A stretch of 64,000 bases of DNA from Pseudomonadota bacterium. GTDB lineage: Bacteria; Desulfobacterota; SM23-61. This document shows, piece after piece, positions 38,144 through 47,063 of this stretch. The position numbers and the translations under genes are program-made. The stretch's first letter is position 1. Every line of letters begins with the position of its first letter. Under the pieces are notes generated by a model. It was given only the letters and a program-made list of their open reading frames with translations, searched no databases and was not told the origin of the DNA. Location of the stretch: positions 1 to 64,000 of the forward strand of contig JAHJQK010000051.1 in the NCBI GenBank assembly GCA_018819135.1, given 5' to 3'.

Positions 38144-38440
38144 ATGATCGAGATTTTTAATCTCTCTGTAGCTTGTACGGCAGGTATGGGGCTGGGGTTC
38201 TTCTATTTTGGCACCCTGTGGCTGACCGTTAAGCATCTTCCCAGAGTGCGCCGCCCTGCTCTTTTATCCCTGGGCAGCTTTTGGGGGCGCCTGGGGATTA
38301 CCCTAATTGGATTCTATCTAATTATGGGGGAAGAAGGCCAACGACTCCTGGCCTGCCTGCTGGGTTTTCTGCTGGTGAGAAGCTTGCTCGTCCGCCGCTT
38401 CCGGCCGGAGCCGGGGAGAGTAACCCTTTCTGTAAAATAA
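38144..38440 (+). CDS. atpR: N-type ATPase AtpR membrane protein
   Basis: Protein of 98 residues with about three hydrophobic helices (SVACTAGMGLGFFYFGTLWL; LGRLGITLIGFYLIM-like; LLACLLGFLLVRSLL), the N-ATPase AtpR subunit. The family has conserved Arg residues in its helices (here WGRLG and LVRSL) proposed to interact with the c ring. ATG 38144 is chosen; TTG 38114 is the only upstream alternative. AtpR occurs only in N-ATPase operons, so it confirms the type. Confidence 0.82.
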   Translation: MIEIFNLSVACTAGMGLGFFYFGTLWLTVKHLPRVRRPALLSLGSFWGRLGITLIGFYLIMGEEGQRLLACLLGFLLVRSLLVRRFRPEPGRVTLSVK

Positions 38441-38450
38441 GGTTGGGCAG

Positions 38451-39236
38451 ATGGATCTCATGAGTCTAAAAGATATCAGTCCCGATACCGTCATCTTTTG
38501 GCAGCGGGGAGTTTTATCCCTGAACGCCACTATTTTGTTCACCTGGATCATCATGGCTTTATTGACGATCGTCTCTTGGCTAGTGACCCGCAACCTTTCG
38601 ACCGCAACGCAGATCTCTCGCTGGCAAAACCTGCTGGAAGTTCTGGTTTCTAACATGAGAAACCAGATTCGGGAAGTCAGCCAGCAGGAACCGGACCGGT
38701 ATTTGCCCTTTATCGGGACGTTATTTTTATTTATTGCGGTCTCCAATCTTTTGGCGATTATTCCGGGATATGTCCCGCCGACCGGCTCCCTTTCCACCAC
38801 GGCGGCCCTGGCCATTTGTGTATTTGTCGCGGTACCTGTGTTCGGGATTCTGGATCAAGGTCTTCGGGGCTACCTGAAACGTTATATCCGGCCAACAGCT
38901 TTCATGTTGCCGTTTCACGTGATCGGCGAGCTCTCGCGCACTCTGGCCCTTGCCGTTCGGCTTTTTGGGAACATGATGAGTGGAGTAAAGATTGTGGCGA
39001 TTTTACTGGCCATTGCTCCCCTTTTCTTTCCCATCTTCATGTATGCCTTGGGGCTCTTAACCGGTCTCATTCAGGCCTACATCTTCGCGATCCTGGCCAT
39101 GGTCTATATTGGCTCGGCTACCCGGGCCCAACATGAAAGGGAAGAAGCTCTCCATAAAAAGGGTGCCGCAGAGACAAAAAAACCAAACCTCAACAATAAA
39201 GAAGAAAAAAGAAAGGAGATCGGGAAACATGGATAG
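38451..39236 (+). CDS. atpB: N-type ATPase a subunit
   Basis: Membrane a subunit, 261 residues. The essential stator Arg lies in RTLALAVRLFGNMMSG, and YLPFIGTLFLFIAVSNLLAI with GYVPPTGSLSTTAALAI matches the family. It forms the ion half-channels against the c ring. The C-terminal tail is Lys-rich. Its TAG overlaps the ATG of atpE by eight bases. Confidence 0.9.
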   Translation: MDLMSLKDISPDTVIFWQRGVLSLNATILFTWIIMALLTIVSWLVTRNLSTATQISRWQNLLEVLVSNMRNQIREVSQQEPDRYLPFIGTLFLFIAVSNLLAIIPGYVPPTGSLSTTAALAICVFVAVPVFGILDQGLRGYLKRYIRPTAFMLPFHVIGELSRTLALAVRLFGNMMSGVKIVAILLAIAPLFFPIFMYALGLLTGLIQAYIFAILAMVYIGSATRAQHEREEALHKKGAAETKKPNLNNKEEKRKEIGKHG

Positions 39237-39498
39237 CCTCACTTTGATCGGCATTGCTTCCATCATCACCTCGGGGTTGACCATTGCCATCGGGGCGATC
39301 GGACCTGCTCTGGGGGAAGGGCGAGCCGTTGCCCAGGCGTTGAGCGCGATTGCCCAACAGCCGGACGAAAAAAATACGATTACCCGGACCCTGTTTGTCG
39401 GCTTGGCCATGATTGAATCTACGGCCATCTACTGTTTTGTCATTTCCATGATTCTGATCTTTGTCAACCCCTTCTGGAAATACGTGATCTCCCGCTAG
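39229..39498 (+). CDS. atpE: N-type ATPase c subunit
   Basis: Rotor c subunit, 89 residues, two helices. By offset of two from the Ilyobacter tartaricus c subunit, the ion site reads E30 (Gln32 there), E63, S64, T65 and Y68 in MIESTAIYCF. Thus the complete Na+ ligand set is present, but with a second carboxylate (GEGRA) in helix 1, as reported for N-ATPases. Loop QQPDEKN follows helix 1. ATG 39229 follows GAAAGGAG. Na+ selectivity is probable from the ligands but cannot be proven, as a two-carboxylate site may also carry H+. Confidence 0.92.
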   Translation: MDSLTLIGIASIITSGLTIAIGAIGPALGEGRAVAQALSAIAQQPDEKNTITRTLFVGLAMIESTAIYCFVISMILIFVNPFWKYVISR

Positions 39499-39509
39499 GA
39501 GGATAACCC

Positions 39510-40307
39510 GTGCTCATCGACTGGTTTACGGTAGTCGCCCAGATCACCAATTTTTTGGTGCTGATTCTCCTTCTCCGGTACTTCTTGTACGGCCGAATCG
39601 TCCAGGCCATGGGCCGGAGGGAAAAGAAGATTACTGCCCGGTTGGAGGAGGCGGAGGAGAAAAGAAAAGAGGCCGAGCAGGGGGTAGAAACCTATCAGAA
39701 AAAAATCCAGGAGATCGAAGAAAGGCGGGAACAAATCATTTCCCGGGCCCGGCAGGAGGCGGCGGCCCAAAAAAAGGAACTCCTGCGAAAGGCCCGGGAA
39801 GAAGTCGATCAGATTCAGAAGCGATGGCAGGAGTCGGTCCAGCGGGAAAAAGATTTATTTCTGCAAGATCTTAAGCAACGGGCTGGCCAGCAGATATATG
39901 CCATCGCCCGCCGTATCTTGAGGGAGCTGGCCCATGCGGAACTGGAGAGGCAAATCATCAACATCTTCATCAAACGCCTCCAGGAGCTGGAGGAGGAAAA
40001 GCGGCAAGAAATTGTCGAAGAAATCAGCCGCGCAGAGAAAGGGGTGGTCATCCACAGTGCCTTTGAAATTTCGGCTGAAGACCGCGAAAGGGTTACTCAG
40101 GCAGTCCAAAAGTATATTGGGGATGGGATCGAGGTGCAGTACCAGATTTTGCCGGACCTGATATTGGGGATCGAGCTGAAGGCTGATGGCCATAAGATTG
40201 CCTGGAGTCTTAACCATTTTATGGAGTCTCTGGAGGCCCGCATCGCCGAGGCCATTGCTGAAGAAACGGGAGAACTCAAGGAAGAAAAAGGGGTATGGGG
40301 TGAATAA
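39510..40307 (+). CDS. atpF: N-type ATPase b subunit with delta-like C-terminal domain
   Basis: Protein of 265 residues. An N-terminal membrane helix ([20 protein letters not shown]) and a long coiled coil (about 35-150) are b-subunit features. Residues about 175-250 ([20 protein letters not shown], then [30 protein letters not shown]) resemble the C-terminal domain of delta/OSCP subunits (sA-x-x-Ls...vdpxLiGGixlr...D-x-Sl). No separate atpH exists in the operon, so this fused tail probably supplies the stator link to alpha. GTG 39510 with AGGAGGATA before it. Confidence 0.85.
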   Translation: MLIDWFTVVAQITNFLVLILLLRYFLYGRIVQAMGRREKKITARLEEAEEKRKEAEQGVETYQKKIQEIEERREQIISRARQEAAAQKKELLRKAREEVDQIQKRWQESVQREKDLFLQDLKQRAGQQIYAIARRILRELAHAELERQIINIFIKRLQELEEEKRQEIVEEISRAEKGVVIHSAFEISAEDRERVTQAVQKYIGDGIEVQYQILPDLILGIELKADGHKIAWSLNHFMESLEARIAEAIAEETGELKEEKGVWGE

Positions 40308-41880
40308 GGCGAAAAGTGAAAAAATGCCCGGCAGGGAATCACCACCCCAGGGACTGAGCGCCGTTCTGGAAGATACCTTTCCATTGCTGGAGGGGGTCCT
40401 GGATGGATTTAAGCCCGCATTGGAGGTCCAGGAGGTTGGCACCGTCCAGTACGTAGGACAGGGAATTGCCCTGGTAAAAGGGTTACCGGGTGTGAAATCG
40501 GAAGAACTTGTCTGTTTCCCCGGAAATTCAATGGGGATGGCTTTCAACCTGGACCCGACCGAAGTGGGGATTGTCCTTTTGGATAAAAGTGAAGATTTAA
40601 GGGCTGGGGTGGAAGTCCAGCGAACGGGGCGGGTCCTGGATGTGCCGGTAGGAGAAGCCCTTTTGGGCCGGGTAGTGGATGCCCTGGGCCGCCCCCTGGA
40701 TAGGCAAGGGCCGGTGCGGACTGCTCAACGATTTCCTGTGGAACGGGAAGCTCCCGCAATCATGGACCGGGCACCGGTTTCGATTCCCCTGCAAACCGGG
40801 CTGAAAGTCGTAGATGCCCTCATCCCCATCGGCCGCGGCCAGCGGGAACTCATTCTTGGCGACCGCCAGACCGGCAAGACGGCCATTGCTTTGGATACCA
40901 TCATCAATCAGCGGGACAAAGATGTTCTTTGCGTTTACTGCGCCATTGGCAAGCAGACATCTGCGGTAGCCAAAGTGATCGCCGATCTCCGCCATCATAA
41001 CGCCATGGAGTATTCAATCATAGTGGTGGCCGGTGAAGCAGACCCGCCGGGGTTCGAGTTTATCGCTCCCTATGCGGCCACCAGTATGGCCGAGTATTTC
41101 ATGGAACAGGAACGGGATGTACTGGTGGTGTACGATGATCTAACGCGCCATGCCCGGGCCTACCGGGAGCTTTCCCTCCTGCTCCGGCGCCCGCCCGGGC
41201 GGGAGGCTTTTCCGGGAGATATTTTCTACATTCACTCGCGCCTGCTCGAGCGTTCCACCCATTTGCGAGAGAAACACGGAGGGGGATCCTTAACGGCCTT
41301 GCCAATTATCGAGACCGAAGCGCAGAATATCTCGGCTTATATTCCAACCAATCTGATCTCCATCACCGATGGGCAGGTCTACCTCTCCCCCCATCTCTTT
41401 CAGAAAGGGATTTTGCCGGCGGTGGATGTAGGAAAGTCCGTATCGAGAGTAGGGGGAAAGACGCAGCTGCCCGCCTATCGGGCGGTGGCAGGAGATCTGC
41501 GCCTTTCTTATTCCCAGTTTGAAGAGTTGGAATCCTTTGCCCGGTTTGGGACGCGACTGGATGAACAAACCCGCAAAACGCTCGCAAGGGGCCGGCGGGT
41601 ACGAGAGATTCTCAAACAGCCCCAATACGGGCCCATGCCTGTTTACGAACAGATGGCTATCCTCCTCGCCACCACGAGGGGAGTTATGGATGATCTTCCC
41701 CTGGAGCGAATCGCTGAGGTGGAAAGGGCCCTCCGCGAGGGAGTGATCCAACAACTGCCTGAGGTTTGTCGCAAGATTCCGTCGGGAGAGAAATTAAGCG
41801 GGGAAGATCAGGAAGCCTTGTTGAATGTTGCCCGGAAGGCAATGGCCTCTCTAAAGGAGCCTCCACATGCAAACGGCTGA
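40300..41880 (+). CDS. atpA: N-type ATPase alpha subunit
   Basis: F1 alpha subunit, 526 residues from GTG 40300 (ATG 40324 possible). P-loop [15 protein letters not shown] at about residue 187, [56 protein letters not shown] and [10 protein letters not shown]. Overlaps the end of atpF by eight bases and the start of atpG by 14. Non-catalytic nucleotide site subunit. Confidence 0.93.
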   Translation: MNKAKSEKMPGRESPPQGLSAVLEDTFPLLEGVLDGFKPALEVQEVGTVQYVGQGIALVKGLPGVKSEELVCFPGNSMGMAFNLDPTEVGIVLLDKSEDLRAGVEVQRTGRVLDVPVGEALLGRVVDALGRPLDRQGPVRTAQRFPVEREAPAIMDRAPVSIPLQTGLKVVDALIPIGRGQRELILGDRQTGKTAIALDTIINQRDKDVLCVYCAIGKQTSAVAKVIADLRHHNAMEYSIIVVAGEADPPGFEFIAPYAATSMAEYFMEQERDVLVVYDDLTRHARAYRELSLLLRRPPGREAFPGDIFYIHSRLLERSTHLREKHGGGSLTALPIIETEAQNISAYIPTNLISITDGQVYLSPHLFQKGILPAVDVGKSVSRVGGKTQLPAYRAVAGDLRLSYSQFEELESFARFGTRLDEQTRKTLARGRRVREILKQPQYGPMPVYEQMAILLATTRGVMDDLPLERIAEVERALREGVIQQLPEVCRKIPSGEKLSGEDQEALLNVARKAMASLKEPPHANG

Positions 41881-42751
41881 GGCTTTGCAAAGAAAAATTA
41901 AAACAGCCGGGGATCTGCAGTCCGTGGTGAAGACCATGAAAACTCTCGCGGCGGTAAACATCCGCCAATACGAAAAGGCAGTAGAATCCCTTGCGGAGTA
42001 TAACCGCACAGTAGAAATGGGCCTGCAAATTCTTTTGCGCAAAAGACCGGAAGCCTTGGCCGTGATCAAGGCCGAGCCGGCCAACCGCTTGGGAGCCATT
42101 GTCTTCGGCTCCGATCAGGGTATGTGCGGCCAGTTGAATGATCAGATTGTATCTCACGCCCTGGAGGTTATAGAGCGAATCGAAGTGGCCAAGGGAAAAC
42201 GTACTGTCCTGACAGTGGGCCTGCGGGTGGCCGGACGGCTCGAGGATACCGGGCAGCCCATCGAAGAAATCCTCTCGGTCCCCAGTTCCACATCCGGAAT
42301 CACCCCGATGGTTCAGGAACTGGTGATGATTATCGAGGAGTGGCACTCCCGGCGAAAGATCGATCAGATAATGCTATTTTTCTGCGAGCATCTTTCCAGC
42401 GCCTCTTATCGCCCCCAGACTTTGCGGCTCTTGCCCATTGATGGGGAATGGCTGCAAAAGATACAGGGCAGGAAGTGGCCCACAAGGGTTTTGCCGACTT
42501 TTACGATGGACGGGAAGCGCCTATTCGCCAAACTGATCCGCCAATATTTCTTTGTCTCCCTCTTCCGGGCTTTCGCCGAGTCCCTGGCCAGCGAGAACGC
42601 CAGCCGCCTGGCTTCCATGCAGGGAGCAGAGCGCAACATCGAAGAACGGCTGGCGGATCTGAATGCCCAGTTTCACCGGCAACGGCAGATGTCTATCACG
42701 GAAGAACTCCTGGACATCGTGGCGGGCTACGAAGCATTGGCCGCAACTTAA
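41867..42751 (+). CDS. atpG: N-type ATPase gamma subunit
   Basis: Central stalk gamma subunit of 294 residues. It starts with the usual helix ([36 protein letters not shown]), has the Rossmann-like middle [17 protein letters not shown] and ends in the long C-terminal helix ([20 protein letters not shown] ... [15 protein letters not shown]). Last gene of the operon; divergent from ordinary F-type gamma, as N-ATPase gammas are. Confidence 0.9.
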   Translation: MQTAEALQRKIKTAGDLQSVVKTMKTLAAVNIRQYEKAVESLAEYNRTVEMGLQILLRKRPEALAVIKAEPANRLGAIVFGSDQGMCGQLNDQIVSHALEVIERIEVAKGKRTVLTVGLRVAGRLEDTGQPIEEILSVPSSTSGITPMVQELVMIIEEWHSRRKIDQIMLFFCEHLSSASYRPQTLRLLPIDGEWLQKIQGRKWPTRVLPTFTMDGKRLFAKLIRQYFFVSLFRAFAESLASENASRLASMQGAERNIEERLADLNAQFHRQRQMSITEELLDIVAGYEALAAT

Positions 42752-42779
42752 TAATGACCTAAATTGAGCGATTTTTTAA

Positions 42780-42858
42780 AACCGCAGAGCACACAGAGAT
42801 TACATGCATAGTTGAAAAACAAAATAGCGGTAATCTTTTCTCCATGTTCTCTGTGGTT
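42780..42858. repeat. Dispersed inverted repeat, CACAGAG family
   Basis: AACCGCAGAG (42780) and CTCTGTGGTT (42849-42858) are inverted with one mismatch and enclose AT-rich DNA. Related pieces (AACCACAGAGG near 53502 and CTGTGTGTATCTGTG near 53610) lie between purQ and purL. This element lies between atpG and the second treT and may be a decayed mobile repeat. Confidence 0.45.
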
Positions 42859-42898
42859 AAGTTTTGACAATACGCGTTCTTTATAAAGGAGAAGACCT

Positions 42899-44128
42899 AT
42901 GGTTGAGAGAATGGTTCAAGCCGAAGATTATGAGCCGTTCGTGGGTGGAGAGACCATCGAGCGGATTCAAAAAAAGGCGAAATCCCTCGCGGGGCTTCAC
43001 GTGGTGAACATCAACTCCACCTACTACGGCGGCGGCGTGGCCGAGCTCCTGTCTTCCACGTCCCTTCTCATGAACAGCGTGGGGATCAAGACCGGCTGGA
43101 GAGTCATCCAGGGGCCCCCGGACTTCTTCAGCATCACCAAGAAGATGCACAACGCCCTCCAGGGGGACGAGATCAACCTGAGCGAGAGGAAGATGGAGAT
43201 CTACGAGGAAGTCATCCAGGAGAACGCCATCCGCAATCACCTGGATTCCCACAACATGGTGATCATCCACGATCCCCAGCCCCTCCCCATGATCCACCAT
43301 TACAAGAAGAACGGCCCCTGGGTCTGGCGCTGCCACATCGACCTCACCAGCCCCAACCGGGAGCTCTGGGATTACCTGGCGCCCACCATCGAAAAGTACG
43401 ACGCCGTGATCCTGAGCCTGAAGGATTACGCCCAGAATATCAAAACGCCCCAGGTATTTTTTATGCCGGCCATCGATCCTTTCAAAATCAAGAACCGGGA
43501 GATGAGTGAGGAGGAGATGAAAGAACGGCTGGCTCACTATGAGATTCCTACGGACCTGCCGCTGGTGGTCCAGATCTCCCGGTTTGATCGCTGGAAAGAT
43601 CCTCTGGGAGTCATCCAGGCTTTTCATCTGGCCCGCAAGGAAGTAGATTGTACCCTGGTGCTGCTGGGCAATGTGGCCACCGATGATCCGGAAGGAGCCG
43701 AGATATACGAGTCCCTGTTGGATAGCCGGGAAGAACGCGTCATCATCCTCAGCGTCCAGGACACGGCCCTGGTGAATGCCTTGCAGCGCCAAGCGGCAGT
43801 TGTTTTACAGAAATCGATCCGGGAAGGATTTGGTTTAACGGTAGCGGAAGCCATGTGGAAGGGAACACCGGTGATAGGAGGCAATGCCGGAGGTATTCGC
43901 TACCAGATTGAGGACGGGGTCAATGGTTTCTTGGTCTCATCGGTGGAGGAAGCCGCGGAACGGATCGTGCGCCTGATCAAAGACCAAAAATTGAGGGAGG
44001 AGATGGGAAAAAAGGCTAAAGAAACCGTCAGAGAAAAATTCCTCTTGATTCGTTACCTGGAGCAGTACCTGGATTTGTTCAATGCTTTTGAGACCATCTA
44101 CCGGCTCAAGGGTCTCCCGGGGAGCTAA
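42899..44128 (+). CDS. treT: Trehalose synthase, GT4 family (TreT-like), copy 2
   Basis: Protein of 409 residues, clearly paralogous to copy 1 at 1.9 kb along its full length: STYYGGGVAELLSS, RCHIDLTSPNRELW, VVQISRFDRWKDP, SIREGFGLTVAEAM, GGIRYQIEDGVNGFL. AAAGGAGAAG precedes ATG 42899. It follows the N-ATPase operon by about 150 bp, as the copy 1 gene follows an atpD fragment. A 69-bp stretch (43346-43414) is identical to copy 1, while other stretches differ at most third positions. The gene marks the right border of the block. Confidence 0.85.
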   Translation: MVERMVQAEDYEPFVGGETIERIQKKAKSLAGLHVVNINSTYYGGGVAELLSSTSLLMNSVGIKTGWRVIQGPPDFFSITKKMHNALQGDEINLSERKMEIYEEVIQENAIRNHLDSHNMVIIHDPQPLPMIHHYKKNGPWVWRCHIDLTSPNRELWDYLAPTIEKYDAVILSLKDYAQNIKTPQVFFMPAIDPFKIKNREMSEEEMKERLAHYEIPTDLPLVVQISRFDRWKDPLGVIQAFHLARKEVDCTLVLLGNVATDDPEGAEIYESLLDSREERVIILSVQDTALVNALQRQAAVVLQKSIREGFGLTVAEAMWKGTPVIGGNAGGIRYQIEDGVNGFLVSSVEEAAERIVRLIKDQKLREEMGKKAKETVREKFLLIRYLEQYLDLFNAFETIYRLKGLPGS

Positions 44129-44419
44129 ACGAAGGGCCGTTGTTGTGATGTTGTGTTCCCCAGCCAACCGGATGAGATCCTCGAAAGCCTCTGCATCTTG
44201 CAAGATCGGCATCTGGTTATCGCGGGACATCTTGATGTGGACATCAAGATGACTGATACGGTGCTTAACACAAAACTGCACGAGTTGTTGCCTGGCATCC
44301 GGTGTGGAGAAAGCCCATTTCGACCACACCCACATTCCGAGACCGTTTATAGGTTCAGCCTTCAGGGACATCGGCATTGCCAGTGCCATTACAAGTAAAG
44401 AAATAATGCCCATCCGCAT
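44129..44419 (-). pseudogene. Secreted hypothetical protein, 3' end lost at the treT border
   Basis: Reads leftwards from ATG 44419: a clear signal peptide (MGIISLLVMALAMPMSLKA) followed by NGLGMWVWSKWAFSTPDARQ and HRISHLDVHIKMS, which looks like the start of a TIM-barrel glycoside-hydrolase-like or DUF4434-like secreted protein. After TTTALR the frame runs antisense into treT, so only about 95 residues are native. The break coincides with the end of the treT coding region. Confidence 0.6.
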
Positions 44420-44434
44420 ATGTGCTCCTACAAT

Positions 44435-44968
44435 CTATTTCTTGGGGTTGGCGGTCAGGTAAGCATTGATAAATTTATCCGTTAAGTCTTTAACAACGTC
44501 TCTAATTTCCGGCACCTTTTCCCCGCTTACAGCCCCGACAAAGCTGGTATACCATGTTGGGGCATAAAAAGGTTTTTTTAAAAAGTTGGGATGTTCACGG
44601 AGCACGACTTGCTGATTAAGCGCCATCTCTATATTGAAGGCAAAAGACCCTTTTTTCCTGGGCATCTTGTAAGAATTTATCTTTATATAAAGATATGGTT
44701 TGCGTAACGGTTGAAGCTTTTCATTTTCTTCTTTGGAAAGAACCTCTATGCCCGCCGTTCGGAGTTTTAATTCCACATCGGCTTGAATCTGGATCATCGT
44801 CAGGTTGAAATCTTCCAGGTCTGATTTTAATTCTTCAGCCAAAACTTCTACTCCTTCAAGACCCCTCAGGGACTCCATACAACTGAGTGAAAATAATTTG
44901 CCTGGGGAGAACAAGAAAGAGATAGAAATCGCTAAAGCAAAAACGGCAATCTTTTTACCCAGGTTCAT
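44435..44968 (-). CDS. Hypothetical secreted protein
   Basis: Protein of 177 residues. Leader KIAVFALAISISFLFSPGKL FSLS is a good signal peptide; the mature part (ELKSDLEDFNLTMIQIQADV, then LRKPYLYIKINSYKM, PTWYTSFVGAVSG, ends DKFINAYLTANPKK) resembles the general shape of outer-membrane-associated assembly proteins but no family is recognised. Ribosome site GAGGA. The end of the preceding truncated gene lies 15 bp away on the same strand. Confidence 0.65.
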   Translation of the reverse strand: MNLGKKIAVFALAISISFLFSPGKLFSLSCMESLRGLEGVEVLAEELKSDLEDFNLTMIQIQADVELKLRTAGIEVLSKEENEKLQPLRKPYLYIKINSYKMPRKKGSFAFNIEMALNQQVVLREHPNFLKKPFYAPTWYTSFVGAVSGEKVPEIRDVVKDLTDKFINAYLTANPKK

Positions 44969-45080
44969 TTTATCGTTCCTCTTTTCATTTCATTTTTTCG
45001 GTTTTTATAAGTCATTTTTAACCTTGGCCCCTTCCGACAGTCTCAGCAGAAATCCCCACCTATGCCTGCGAGGCTGAATA

Positions 45081-46874
45081 TCACTTTGAAGTACATTTTA
45101 AAATTATGCTATGCGGAAGAATTCTTTGTCCGTTATTACAATCTTCCTTGTTTTCTATAATTTCATAATTGATTCCAAATTTATCAAACCGAATGGTATT
45201 GCTTGATTTGAACCCCCCAAAATAGAATTTAATTGGATCTTGTTTACTCGCGGCCGCCATTTTTTCCAACCTACTGTTATAAAGATTGGTAATGGCCAAA
45301 TTATACTTATAATACGTAATTCCTATCAAAATATTATTAAAAATTAAAGCAAAAACAATCAGATATCCAAAAATTCGAATGGGTTTGTAATTGGAATGGC
45401 AGGCTAAGAAAAAAGCGAAAATGGGGAAAAGCCACATTTGCGGAATAAACCTGGCAAGGGAAGATGCCGGATTAATTAAGCAAGTGACCAGGATCACTGC
45501 TAAGCAAAAAAGGGGCATGCCAATCGTTGTTAAGGTTTCATCATATTCCCCGCCTTGCTGGCGCTCCTTTAGATTTTTATTATATTGGGGCCATCTAACT
45601 CCTCGCCAAAGAGTTACCAGTGCCCAAAGAATAATCAGGAAAGACAAAAGTATCGATCCTCCGAACAACGGGCCGAATCCTCCTTGTTTGGCATTGGTGT
45701 CAGTAAAGGCTTTCAATTCATCTTTGGAAACTGTAAAAGGGATTTTTAAATAGGCCGATTTATCAGCTCCCCTTACGTTATCGGACCTTGAAAATATTGA
45801 ATAAAATAGCAGGAAAACAGAATTCTTTCCGCTAAAATTCGCTGGGAACTGGGGAACCGTATAATCCGAACGGTCAGTTCCCAGGGCCGGGTAAAGGGGG
45901 TTTCCTCTGTAAATGGTGTTGGTGATATAAGGATTCCATCCAAATAGGAGGAATCCTATAATAAAGGCCGCGCTGGCAAAGATAAAAACTTTCCGGAGTT
46001 GAAATAACTTATTTTTCATCCAAAGAATGACCATATATCCACTCATAATAATTAACGTATAAATTCCTGCAGTAAGTTTAACATTTACCAGAACCGCAAT
46101 GGTCATTACTAGCAGAATATAATAGTAATGCTTTGATTCCATATAGATGAGACCCAAGATGACGATAAGAATTACCATGAGCGACATGAGCTGGCCGTCT
46201 AGATAGAAACTCAAAGATTGATAGATGGATACGGGGTTGAAGGCTACGAGTACGCTGATGAGAAAAATTAATATAAATGGCAATTTATCAAATCGCGAGA
46301 GGAAGGACAGCGTGAAAAAAAATGCAGCAATCATAAGCCATATATGAAATAGCTTTGCAGATTCTATATCATTAGTGACTTTAAATATGATAGCTTCATA
46401 AATCCATACCCCCTTGGAGTAGGTGTTAAGCCACCGGTCCATATGGTTCGCTTTAAAACCATTCAGTTGCTCAAAAAAAGGATTCCACCCTCTGTCAAGC
46501 TGAATAAGTGCTTCCTGATGATAGGCCTGGCCGTCATAGGAAATATCAAAAAAATGTTTGCTGATATCGAGGGAAAAGTAAAAAGAAGAAACCCATAAGC
46601 TGAGAATGATTACCGTTCCAGAAACCTTGCTTCGATATGGAAAAATGAAGCAAGATATTATGACAAAGGCGAGCGTGAAAGGGACTATTATCAAAAAATG
46701 ATAGGAAGTTATCGGAATCTTTACTGAGAATCCTATTGAGGTTACCAATATGGAAAAGAATAGAAAAAATAATATACTCGAACTATATATTAAGAAAATA
46801 ATAAATACTTTTCCCGCTGGAGAAGAAACCGATTCATGGTAACGATCATCATCAGGAGGAAAACCTGGATTCAT
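45081..46874 (-). CDS. Multi-pass membrane protein, GT-C-like
   Basis: Protein of 597 residues with about 11-13 hydrophobic helices and a large outside loop. An early DISYDGQAYHQEALIQL motif places an Asp between the first helices as in GT-C glycosyltransferases that use polyprenyl-phosphate sugars, and GNPLYPALG is seen after the eighth helix. This suggests a surface-polysaccharide transferase or polymerase, but no specific family is claimed. The gene is visibly more AT-rich than its neighbours, a sign of acquisition from elsewhere. It lies downstream of the GT2 gene on the same strand. Confidence 0.6.
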   Translation of the reverse strand: MNPGFPPDDDRYHESVSSPAGKVFIIFLIYSSSILFFLFFSILVTSIGFSVKIPITSYHFLIIVPFTLAFVIISCFIFPYRSKVSGTVIILSLWVSSFYFSLDISKHFFDISYDGQAYHQEALIQLDRGWNPFFEQLNGFKANHMDRWLNTYSKGVWIYEAIIFKVTNDIESAKLFHIWLMIAAFFFTLSFLSRFDKLPFILIFLISVLVAFNPVSIYQSLSFYLDGQLMSLMVILIVILGLIYMESKHYYYILLVMTIAVLVNVKLTAGIYTLIIMSGYMVILWMKNKLFQLRKVFIFASAAFIIGFLLFGWNPYITNTIYRGNPLYPALGTDRSDYTVPQFPANFSGKNSVFLLFYSIFSRSDNVRGADKSAYLKIPFTVSKDELKAFTDTNAKQGGFGPLFGGSILLSFLIILWALVTLWRGVRWPQYNKNLKERQQGGEYDETLTTIGMPLFCLAVILVTCLINPASSLARFIPQMWLFPIFAFFLACHSNYKPIRIFGYLIVFALIFNNILIGITYYKYNLAITNLYNSRLEKMAAASKQDPIKFYFGGFKSSNTIRFDKFGINYEIIENKEDCNNGQRILPHSIILKCTSK

Positions 46875-46924
46875 AGGCCTTAATTTTTATTTTTTATTGA
46901 GAGCAAAAGAGTTGTTGGGAAGGT

Positions 46925-47045
46925 AATATCAGAGGGGCGAGCCATTTTTGCTACTCGGGAATCCCATCTTCGCAAGACACCCCTTTGGCTCACCCCACCG
47001 ACTGCGGCATGGCTGCTTCCAATGGCGATATTCGCTTCCCCAATT
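46925..47045 (-). ncRNA. Candidate structured RNA between GT2 and membrane-protein genes
   Basis: On the - strand an outer helix of 11 bp (GGGGTGAGCCA at 46986-46996 with TGGCTCGCCCC at 46934-46944, one G-U pair) encloses two small hairpins (TCTT-GCG-AAGA and GGG-ATT-CCC). A separate GCGA-ATA-TCGC hairpin lies before it. It stands in the gap of about 190 bp after GT2 and before the next gene. I cannot match it to a known riboswitch. A fancy intercistronic terminator or a mobile-repeat remnant is equally possible. Confidence 0.35.
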
Positions 47046-47063
47046 TTCAGGGCCACGCGAGTT

